Positions 13,176-25,100 of a DNA stretch of 64,000 nucleotides are shown in pieces. The stretch is from the NCBI RefSeq assembly GCF_029784135.1, contig NC_073746.1:297979614-298043613 (forward strand), read 5' to 3'. Positions within the stretch are counted from its first letter, which is position 1. Each line of letters opens with the position of its first letter. The notes under the pieces were generated by a model, which was not told the origin of the DNA, made no database searches, and saw only the letters and a program-made list of their open reading frames with translations. Both the position numbers and the translations under genes were made by a program. This stretch comes from Toxorhynchites rutilus septentrionalis (taxonomy: Eukaryota > Arthropoda > Insecta > Diptera > Culicidae).

Positions 13176-16100
13176 CTGAAATTTAGATAACGTGCTCATG
13201 ATAAGAACATGGGATGTTGCACTCGTTTTCACTGTACCATTAATTGCTTCCTTGGCTTCCTTCTCCATTTCCAAGTCCCATAAAGTTTCCTTGGAACCCT
13301 TGGAACTACTGTCGTTCTCTTTTAGTTCATCGAGCATTTCATCGTTCAAAAGAACTTTTTTGACAATCAGCGAATTTGGGTTGGACTCGTTGAACACTTG
13401 CTCCTCAATGACAGAGTCGTGTAGATCAACTTCATCTGAAATTAGGTTATCATTAGAACCAGTTTTGAAAATTATACTATACCAGCTTACCAAATCCTCC
13501 AAACTTGCTTCTTATATCTCGTCCTCCAGAAAATCTATTTCCACTATTCCTGTAATGTGGCCGTGGATAGCCATGTTGATTGTCGTCGTCGTTAACTGCG
13601 TTATAGTCATAATCCAACGGGGCAGGAGGAACAGCGATTTCGTTCTGAAGGAACGGATTTCTCTGTAACGATAAGGCAAAATTATAATGCTCGAATCTTG
13701 AATGTTTCGAAGAACAAACCGCATCCGCATCCATTTGATCGTAGGGAAGATATAGGTAGGGCTTATCCCCGTCGTCACCTATCAGATCACTACCGTCGTT
13801 CGCATTGTATGTATACTTTTTGTAAACATTGTTCATACTAAGTTTGTTTTTCCGTTTTGTTTCTTCTTCATTTTCGATACTTTCCGGAATTCGGTTCGTA
13901 TTCAACATGTGCTCTCGTAGCTTTTGCTTTCTCAGCTCATGAGCGGTATTTTTTGGTTCAGCAACTATAACTCCAATATCGTCGGAAGTAGCGTCCACTT
14001 TTTCAGCCCCGACCAAAGCCACATTCTGATCTAACTTTTTATCCATTCGTACCTGTTGGGACTGATTTTCGTTGGCCGCACGGCCATCATCCTTTACCTT
14101 GAGTTTCATTTTTGGATGTTTTATAGGCGCTACGTAACTCTCCCGCAGCTGCTGGCTAGCTGTTTCATTCAGTTTGATGACCAAATCATCTGTGGAAAAG
14201 ATCACCGCTCCCGGGGGTTCCACATGCCGGTTGATAGCGTAGAGTTTCAGAACCGACGATTGATTGTACCGAAGCATGCATGTATCGGCACGGGATTGTT
14301 GTATGATGTCGCTTTCTGTGAGTAAAATGAGGTTAGTATTGGGAGTGCAGGATGGTTCTTCTACTGACCTGGAATAAATTGATATTCTTCAGTCGTCTCC
14401 ATCTTGTTCCTGCACTGTAGCTGCCAATGCAAAAAGAAATCTCCGCCGCCAGTTTGGGAAATTGTTAAACCTCCGAGTAGACTGTTAGCACCGCCAGAGT
14501 CTTTTATGCTTGAATCCAAGAATGGTTGACCATTGGTTCCATTAAGAATTGTAGTTTGCGAGTAGTAATATATAGGGAATCCCGGGCCGGTGTTGTACTT
14601 TACCATAAAGTCTGTCACGTTGTCATGATCAAAATGGCCAGGCACAATCGAGCTGACACTTTCCGAGTCTGCGGTGAAATGAAAACTATTTTATCGAATC
14701 GTTTTTTTACCAATATAGCTATACCTGCAATGGAATAAGCCCAGAGCTGTGTCCTGTTAACACCATCGAATGCGTAAACGGTCGAGTTGAATGAACTCAC
14801 AACTATGTCTTCTACGGAATCGCCATTGAGATCCGTAAGTACTGCGGGTACCATGATTCCGGACGAATCTATCCTCATAACAGGAGCAAAGTCCTTTTCG
14901 TTTGAGTATTTCATCAAACTTTCCTGCTTCAATGTGTAGATTCCACCTGGAGAATTTTGTCCCCCCGTTACCATTAGAAATTGTTCTGTGCCATCCTTGT
15001 TGATCAGTACCTGGATTGGCACGAACATCTCTTCTCGAAATGGGGTAGGGATACTCCTCAATATGATCCCAGTGGCTCCGGAAATAAGTTTTATGTGACC
15101 TCCGTGAGCTCGCTGTGTTTCTTCTACGTGAACCGCCATAATATCCGCAATGCCATCGTTGTTCAAGTCACGTACCACATTTATTGTGTACAGATCAATA
15201 CTTGTCTCCGCGTAGCTTTCCAGATCGGAGTAATCCTTCAACTCCCACAGAATATTGCCATTTTTTCCGTCAACCGCCAGAATCAACCCGCCTCTCCCAG
15301 CAGCGACGCAATCATTCTGCCCATCGGAATTGATGTCGATCGCACACTTGAGCGAAAAAATCGTAAACGAAGTCCACCTCTGCCAGAGCGTATCACCGTT
15401 GATCCCATTCAGCACCATTAGTCCCCCGCCGCACATATCCGTCAAACCCGTCTTCAGTGAGGTGCATCTCGGAATGAATCCACGTGCATCGTCGACCATC
15501 TCGTCGATCCCGTAGCCAACGATCACGTCCGGCACGCCATCACCGTTTACGTCTAGCTTCCGCAGGGGACTCTCGCTGTTAACCCGTGCAATGACACGCG
15601 TCCAAACTTTCTGCACCGTCATCCGGGTGCATGGGACCACTTCTAGTGTAGCATTCGCGGAATCACCTCCACTAAAGAGCAGACTATTGAATTTGTCCCG
15701 TATGACAACGGTGCTGAAGGGGGACTCCTTGTGGAACCAGACTTTGATCTTCTGCAGCGGCTGTGGAAACGCGGTAAGCAGTAGAGCTGCTAGCACGATC
15801 AGTCCTGAGGGAGAAGTAGATTATACAGTAGTAGTGTTAAATTGTCCAGAACCTCAGGTTGCATTATTTTTTTTGTAAATGATATTGTTTGGAGTGACAT
15901 GGATACGAATGATCAAGGGAACACAAGTTTATGAAACATTTTTTTGATTTTTTTATTCAATCAATTTTTCGTTGGGTTTAAGGAAAATCCTCAATCAGAA
16001 GAATTCAGAAAAAAATGAAGAGGTTCAACCTATCAGCCCCTACTCACATTTTCATGTGGATCATGTTATGATGAGTCTGGAAACATCACCATTTAAGTAC

Positions 16101-19100
16101 TGTAAACTGGGGGCAAATCGATCACGACTTCCAGAAAAATGTAAATATTTCCGAAATGTCCCGTTCAATCTATACTCGATTATTACAAAACCTGTACTGT
16201 TGCCAAGATCAGAAAACGTTATGAAACGTTTTGTTGAAAAATCTCTTAAACGTTAGTTTCAAAAATTGTTAGAGGATTTTTTCAAAACATACCGTTGGGG
16301 TGAAACTGATCAATCTATAATATGTTTTTTCAATATTTTCTAGTGTCATATGCCCGGAAATGTATAGAAAATAACTGATTTCTTTACCTATGATAATATA
16401 AATGATAATTACCAACACTGATTGAATTCACCTAAAGGTGTAGTCGCGGGTTTCTCAGAACTGGATCTACAATTTGAGCTGCAGATCACCTGGGGCCTAA
16501 TACCCTTGAAATGTTCATCAATGTGCTAGTTTTGACAAATCATGATTGGATTTAATTCTGTTCATGGAGAGGTTACTTCCCTCGGAAACCTGATCTGGAA
16601 CATATCCGGGTTACGTCAACTAGTGCATTTAGGCAAATGAGCAAGTTTTGAAGAATGGATGAATTTTGATACTCCAAATGGCGGGTTTTGTGTTGTTTGA
16701 AACAAAAAGGGGTTTCAAATGAAACTAGTCGCTTTCAATTCGGTTCAGCCGTTTCACGAGAAAACTGAGACGCAACATTGGTTGTCTATTTAGTTAAGAA
16801 TAAAGTTGTCCGTTGTGGTGCTTTTTTGTAAAATAGACTTTTCTCATTTGTTTTAATAGTAATTGGAGCTATCTGATTACTACCTAAACTCGTGAAGAAT
16901 CAGCTGAGTGTGAATTAATATGTTTAGCGTCTATTAATATCGTTTTGATGTGTTGAAAATATGTTTCTTCACCATGCAACCGTGCCAATACCATGCAATG
17001 GGAACGATTCAGAAAAAGATAATTTTTTATGCAATTGGATAAGCGATTCGATGAGAACCACTGACGAGAATAACCTATAGCTGGTTATTGAACGTGTCTT
17101 GTGAAAAATTAATCGTGTGTCTTTGGATTTAATTGAATAATATCTTCGAAAAATTCAGTTTGTTTTCATTAGAACGTTTGATCAATTTCACCCCGGTGAT
17201 CAATTAGCCCCCCGATGACGTTACCTGGTTTTTGTTTCATTCCGGGAGCAAGGGAATCAGAATACATACGAGACATTGATAGTCTGTGAGTGCGATGGTG
17301 CGTTGTTAGCCTGTATGTCTTACTAGAAGTGGCTGTTATAATGTTCTGCTGCATGGTAGAATTTGAAAACAACTGCGCAAGCACTTGGCCTCATGTGAAG
17401 AGAAAATACACTAATTCTATGGAGTTGGTTTTGAAACGGTTGTAATAGCGACTGACCAGTGGCTGATGTTTATTATCAGTAATGTTTATTATCAGGCTAC
17501 CAGCCTGGTTCAATCCTAGGAGCTACCCGCTTATCAATTCTGAGGATGTATGCATTAGCACGAGACCACAGTACAGGGATGGCCAAACGGTAGTCCGGTA
17601 GTTCCTAAGCACTCGCCAGCTGGTCTAGGATAGTGTCACCTCCAAATACAATGAATTAAATATCCATCTACCTTCATGATAATTTCATAAGGTGTTTATG
17701 CTGACCTCAGTGAAACATATTAGTTGTAAGAGTAGATATTTCGTTATGAAAGTTTCCTTTCTAATATTTTATTTCAGGTTGTTAGTTATTTCATATCAAA
17801 CTCTATTTTGCAGTTATAGCTACAGTCGTGTGAGAGCTATCAGCATAATTTTTTAAGCTCTTTGGTTTGCTTGTTGGATTCCTGATATTTTGCTTTAGGA
17901 ATCACTTCGACAACATTTCAAAATATGCAATTCGCAACACATGACGTTCGAGAAAGCACTCGATTTGAGAAGATACTTTCGAATTACAAAATATGAAAAT
18001 TTGCTCGGTATGATAGTTATAATGATCGAATTGACCGTTCAATTCAATTTACATAATAACGATATTCCAGATAGATAGTTCTTATTAGTGATGAAACGGA
18101 TAGTACTTTGTCCGGATACCGGATACAGCAAGCTTCGAGGCCGGATGGCCTGATGTTCGACTCTTTATTTACAAATACGAAACTGGGAGAAACTGCATGT
18201 GTGCATAAAGCATATAAAGGTTTACATATATAAGAGACGCAAAAAACGATTTTTTACATAAAAATAATGCTCTGTTTGAATTTTCTGTATATAATAAATA
18301 TTCCCTAATAAAGTATCAAGTTTTCTGCAAAGAATATTGAACAGATTTTTTTCTGTTTTGGTGGGTGTACTGAAATAATTTTAATACTAGTCGAGTAAGA
18401 GTAAGTACTATAAATTCAAATAAGCAAAAAACATCAATCAATATTTCCATTCCAGATTTGAAAACTTGGATCTGTCTTCAGAGTTGATAATCTGACAGAA
18501 GGTACACTAGAGACGAAACTGAATTAAACCTTACATGCGAAGCTCATGACATCTTTTGGAACAATTTCAACGAAGTGGCAAACGAAAATGATAGTAAGCT
18601 TTAATTGAAAAAAAATCGACGAAATCGACTGTTATGTGGAAACATTTAGAATCGATCGCAATCACGTTCCTTGCGTTTGGTGGTCATCAAACTCTGAGCA
18701 GTACCCCAAATTGGCAAGGTTTGCAAGAGTTTATCTTTCAGTTCCTTGCAGCAGTGTTTAAAGTGAAAGACTGTTCTCTGAAACTGGCCTGGGGTAAGAA
18801 GTGTAATCGGTTGGTTGAAACATTATAATAAAAAAAGTAACAGTGTTAATGAATTATTGTTATGAGTTAATATTAACTTAATTTTGAAAAAATATGATTT
18901 ATTATGTGTTAATGAGAAATCATTGATTTTTTTCTAATATCCGGTATCCGGCCGGATAGCGAATATCCGATAATTGTTTTTACCGATAATTATTTTTATT
19001 TTATAAAATAATTTATCTTTTTATATTTATTAGTATGAGCTCCGATTTTCCTTCAATTAAACTTCCTATACTCGAGCATACGGATTCACAGACCGAGAAT

Positions 19101-22100
19101 CTATAATTTTGTTTTGTTTTTAAAATTTCTCTATAAGACAAATCTAGTACACTGAAAATATTGACTTGAAAAAGATACACAATACTAAAACCATTTCGAT
19201 TTGAGTTCGAATTTTCTCGAAACGAGTTACTTGTATCGAAATGCGCAATGCAGCCCCTGATATTCCATTACGAGGAGGCGATCATACAGTTTCCCGATAC
19301 GGAATCATTGTAGCGCCGCTGGATCTCGAAAAAGGTAGGCGTTTTAGAGATTATGTGCGATCACGCTTATTCGTAATATTTTGTAGATGCTCAGAACATG
19401 GTTGTGCTGCAACAGTTTTCTATGTTGCTTCTTTTGGATACCGTGAGGACAACTCCGAATGCATCGTAGAAGGCGTGTGAGTAATTTGCGTGAAAGATCC
19501 GAAACGGGTATCAAGCTTACACTCTTAGCTTTATTCAGTGAAAGTAGTAGGCATTGGTTTTCAGAAAAGGTTCATTCGTTTACATAGTGGCTTCATCGAA
19601 GCAAGCGCGTCGTTCTATTCGCTTGAGAGTTAATCCGGGTTCAGACGGAGCGAGTAAACATACGAGTCGGTCTAGTCAGTTACTGCAGTGCAGCTACTCA
19701 CACCGTGTGAACACATCATGCCAGTTAGTGTCATGTGTAATCCGGCGTGCGAGCTACTTCAAAGTTTTTTGAATTTACTCGCACTCGCATACCTCAAAAC
19801 GTCAAAAACAGAATTTAGCGCTCGAATCAGGGATGCCAAATGTAAAGAAATGTCTCTGTTTTTAAGATATTTGAAAATATGCGAAGATATTTATAGACTT
19901 GAAAACGTGTTGGAGTGGTACGAAGCCAACGGGGTCACCTTCGTGCCAAAGGAAATGAACCCGCCCAACGCGCCGGAGCTTCGCCCAATAGAGAAATATT
20001 GGGCGATTATGAAGCAGGCCCTCCAGAAGAACCCAAAAGTTGTCAAATCGGAGGAAAATGGATTTCTGTTAAAAAAAAACTACTACCTGACGTTGTACAG
20101 AACCTTATGGACGGGGTAAAGAGGAAGGTGCGAGCAAACGGGCTTGGGCTCGAAGTATGAATAAAAAGAAAATGCCAAAAGTTGTTTGATAGTTTTTATT
20201 TTACTGTCTAAAATTTTCAAAAGGATCGGTCTACTGGGCGAATTTCTACAGCGTTTTTTCCGTGATGCAATTTGATGTGACACACCCTTTATCATTTTCA
20301 TTTCACAAATTGGTACACGAAGCTGCTGGCAAGACGAAATAAATAAAATTTAAAAAATTCTTTTAGACTGTCATTTATAGCATCACATACTTCCGGAATT
20401 ATCTCAGCTATGGATGCTTTCGAGATTCTAAAAAATATCGACAACAACCTGAACGATATTCCAAAAGAAAGGTACATCAATGTCGTTTTTTTTATTTCAT
20501 TTTTGCAGGTATAGCGTAGTATTGTTGGACCAATGAAATCTAACAGTGTTTCCACTTATTCAGGTGTTATTCTCAACACTGCTATGTACTCTAGAGGATC
20601 ATCACCGATGAGTTCCTTCAATATTGTATTTGTTGCTCCCTTCTCTTGCATCGAACTGCTGACCCAAATCCTTTTGCCTTTTTGCTTTTTCGGATAGTAC
20701 CTTCAGTTCGAAGAAATTCAGCACAAAGTATTTTTATACACGGTCAGCGTGTATTTCGCGATAAAATTGTATAATGATAAATGCAACTGAAAACCTGAGA
20801 CGAAAACTACCAATAGAGAAGTCGATTTATGGTCAGCTGCATCCCAATAGGAAGTATCCCGTGTCGGGCACACATACAGAGCATCGAAGACTGCGACATA
20901 CCAATTATGAGAACACTTGTAATACTAACCTCGAGTCAACCGCGAGTAATCGGTTACATATTACTAACATAGTCTAAGCAAACATTGTCAAAATATTGAA
21001 CTCCCGGCCCCGTTAGGCTGACGCCATATGAGCCTTAATAAAATATATATTTTGGATAAAAAAAAAAAAAGAAAAAAAAGTCGATTTTGGATCAATCATC
21101 TGTCAAATTCGGACCTGATTGCTGTTTCTGACTATTTGATGGACATTCGAAAAATCATCTGGCATCCATGGTAAGCCAATGCTGTAGTATCTAGTTTCTC
21201 GTCAGCAGCTCACACTGTGTGAACGGACAAGGCGAGTCAACCAATTGTCAAGCGAGTTCAGTTCATGGAATTTTATCCCTGGGATGACCGCTGAGTGCCA
21301 CGGAAAAATGCGAAATCAAGAAGAAGTCAACAATCTCTTGAATGTTCTTGTCTGGCGAGTAATCTGTAGTTGTGGAATGAAAAGCGAAAAGCTGCTATTA
21401 CTCAAATTCCTCCAAACAGGGGCATAGCTAAAATTGCGTAACAGTAATGATTGTACTCGAAAAAAATGCAACACTTTCTTCTGTGTATAACTTTTTATTG
21501 CATGGGCAAACATTTTGGGTAAAACTAGCTTAACTGTAATGTTTACATGTGCGAAATTTCGTCTCAATCTGTCAAGTGTTTACCGAGATTGCTTCCAAGC
21601 AAGAAGTGCTTCGACAAAAAATTATTAAAGCGGTCATGAAAAATCCAGGCCAGTCCCACTGGTTGATCGCGAAACAGCTGGGAATCGACGATTCGACCGT
21701 GTCCCGTGTGGTAAAATCGTTCAAGGACACCCAGACGACCCAGTGGCGAGCTGGCAGCGGAATAAAAGCGAAGACGAACAACTCCGTGAAGGCAAGGAAT
21801 GTGAGGGATTACATCAAGTGCAATCCGAACCTATCGATTCGGGATGTGACCAAGTAGGTCAATTCCTCGGCCTGGATTGTCCAGCAGACAACGAAGCGGG
21901 CCGGACTTCATGTCTTCAAGGTGAGGAAGACGCCTAACCGAACCGATAAACAGAATACGGTGGCCAAATTCTGCGCCAGGAAGATGTAACAGGAAGCAGA
22001 AAGCGAGTGGTTGGTGCAACCGAAATGCATCGTAATGGTCGATGAGACTTACATTAAAGCGGACGCTAAGAAGAACAATTCCACGCCAAATCGGTCAAAA

Positions 22101-25100
22101 AACAGCAAATTTTGACCCGACCCTCTCCGATTTTTTTTTTGAAACTTGGTACTTATGATGAAAGCTACCTAATACCACAATTTTCATTATTTTATCACTA
22201 ATTTAAATCACGACTGATTTTTGAAAAGGGTTTATTCAAAATCATTGATGTTTCTCTCAAAAACCGTAATCCAGATTTATGATTAAAATGTGATGTTGGA
22301 CAAAGTAGTTGGAAAATCAACTAGCTATTCAGGAAAAATAACATTTAGAATACATTTTAGAAAAATTATTACTCAAAAATTGAATTAATTATTAAAAACA
22401 TTCATATCTTAAAACACTTAAACTCAATACTTTGCGAAATCGTAAACATGTAAGAAAAGCAATATAAATAATAGAATCCACATCCGATTCAACATGAAAA
22501 ACTCTGTATAATGTTTTATCCTAGAACCGTTCTCGAGATACAAGCAACTTAAACTAATTAAAATCATGTTCGTGAAATATCAGAAAAAAACATACTGCTG
22601 CTGCACACTTCGAAAGAGGTTCCGACATTTTACTAACATTATTTTCATTATAAGAAATTGGTTATATCTTGAGAACGGTTAGTCCTAGGATAAAATGTTA
22701 TATATTTTGCTCCATATTGAATCGCATTATTCATATTATTTTTCTTAAATGGTTACGATTTCACAATCTATTGAATTTTAATAAATTTTCAAAAAATTAA
22801 ATCTTCATTTTGGAGAATCCGATACGGCACCACTATACGTGAATTTTGAGTAACGATTTTTCGAAAGAAAGATCAGTGATTTTGAATACACCCTTTTCAA
22901 AACTCAGTCGTAATTGAAGTTGGTCATAATATAATAAAAATTGTGATCATAAGTACAAAGTTTCGAAAAACTCGAATAGGATTCGATCTGATGTAAATGC
23001 GTTGTTGTGAGCAGGGTTGCCAACTATAATTTTCAAAAATCAGGAAGAATGAAAATAAAAATCAGGAGAAATAGTTCAAATAGGATAGCTCAAATTGGGT
23101 TCTCCGGAAAATAGGCAGACATACATTTATTCAATTTTCTATGTATAATGGAAGATTATATCCTCCCAGAACATGTTTGCTTTCTCGTCGGAAACTGTCA
23201 AGATATTTTTCACCATGAATTTTACTGGGATCTGAGTTTAGCTGGGGGGATAACACCTTTCAATCATATTCCAAAACAATGTGTTATGTTGTCGAAGTTT
23301 GTCAATGTCCTGATGAAACACATAATACATATTCTCATATAGTTTTTGAATCATGTATAGGTATACATCATACATATAAAATATGCCAATCTGTGAAGCC
23401 TTGAAGTAAGATTCTGGAGTGAGAGAAAAAAAGATTTCATTCGAATCGTGTTGACAGCTTCGTATTTTGTAATTGGGAAGCGGAAATCATAATGGATATT
23501 TCAAGTGGAATTAATCTATCTATATGTATAAAAATCTCGTGTCACGATGTTCGTGGTCGTACTACTTCGAAACGGCTCGTCCAATTTTCATGAAATAACA
23601 TTTTTTGTATTTTTTTCTTCTTAAATTTGGCATAAAAATACATATAACCTCAAAGGTTACCCCCATCACTTATTTTTTATCACGATTTTTGTACTTTGGT
23701 ATAAACAATATCCAACTAATCGACCCGACGTTCGTTTTTCAAAGAGAACGAATTTATTTACGTTGCTTAATGACATATGGCGCTACACCCGCTTCATCAA
23801 ACTTTCATCCACACATGCGCTACTAACTTCAATTCGGCTAAAACCATGCGCATAGCCGGCGAGTTGGAAAACTTTTTGAATAAACATAATAAATTATTGG
23901 AATTCTTCAAATCATATATTCTCGAATTGCAAGGTAACGATCACGTTATTGTTATCAATCCTAATGAAACGCCGACTGGAGAACACGTGTATACATTCAA
24001 TGCGTATATTGTTGAGGACATTGGTGGGATCATGGTAGGCGACTGCACAGTGACGCGAGAAATTGTGATTCGAAAAAGTAACAATAATCCGGAGTTCGTC
24101 GTTGACACACACCGTTCAAGTGACGCTCTCCATCTTTTTCTTAAGTGGTACTAACGTTCCTAATGTTCCTAACGTTCACCTTTCATTACTTGCGAACGAT
24201 AGAGAAGTAGAGAGCGAACGACTGCAATTCTAGACAGTCAAAAGCGGTGTGAGGAAAAATACACTCACTTGCGAGACGCAACGTCGACACAGTCTTTGCT
24301 ATTACCAGGCCTGAACGCATGCATTGTCATGATATTACATCCCGTGTGTTCGACCAAAACATGAATGAAATGGAGTCTGAGCTTCATTACAACATTACAC
24401 GTGTTCGGTTCCACACCTCGATGGATGTATTCGGTTGGATGGCAAAAGCGAGGATTACGAGGCATGCACATTTTTTATTTGGGTAGTCAACAAAATACGT
24501 CCTGAGGAAATAGTGTAATTTCCTAAAACATTCCAGATACGTCTACTGAAGAACTTCGATCTGATGAAATTCGATCGAGTCAAAATTATCCGAATCGATT
24601 GCAATATCGCATTCTGTCATGCGTTCGACTCAAATCCTCAAGTCCTCCAACCTTGAACGCAATGCGATATAGACGTCATTGAGCTTCGTGTTTCATTTCT
24701 GTGAAGCGAAAATTGTTATGAATTTTCGAGTGAAACACGCTTTCAAACCAAAAATTATAAATAAAAATTGGCTCAGTGCCATATTCGCCTCAGCTTAACA
24801 AAACATTCAATGCTCATATGAATGATGAGTTCTGTAGTTCGATGAAGACAACAAACAATTTTCTTTATTTAATTTGACAAAAATATGGCACTTTGTCGCA
24901 TTTAACGTTCGAGAGAACAAACATGTCAGATTCGTTAATGAAATACATCGAATTAACAAAAGGAATGGTTTGAGTTTTGTTTTTAATTTTTGTCGGTGGT
25001 CATCGACTCTATTCCTCTATGTCTCGGTATGTATGTATGAACACAAGAATCACGAACGTTTCACGTATGTGTAGATCGCTAAAACATTTAAACACACTTA

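Noticed and set aside
14981..15878. Plus-strand open frames across 14981-15878
   Set aside because: They lie opposite exon 2 of the FAM234-like gene, whose minus-strand reading has the FG-GAP motifs and matching splice phases.
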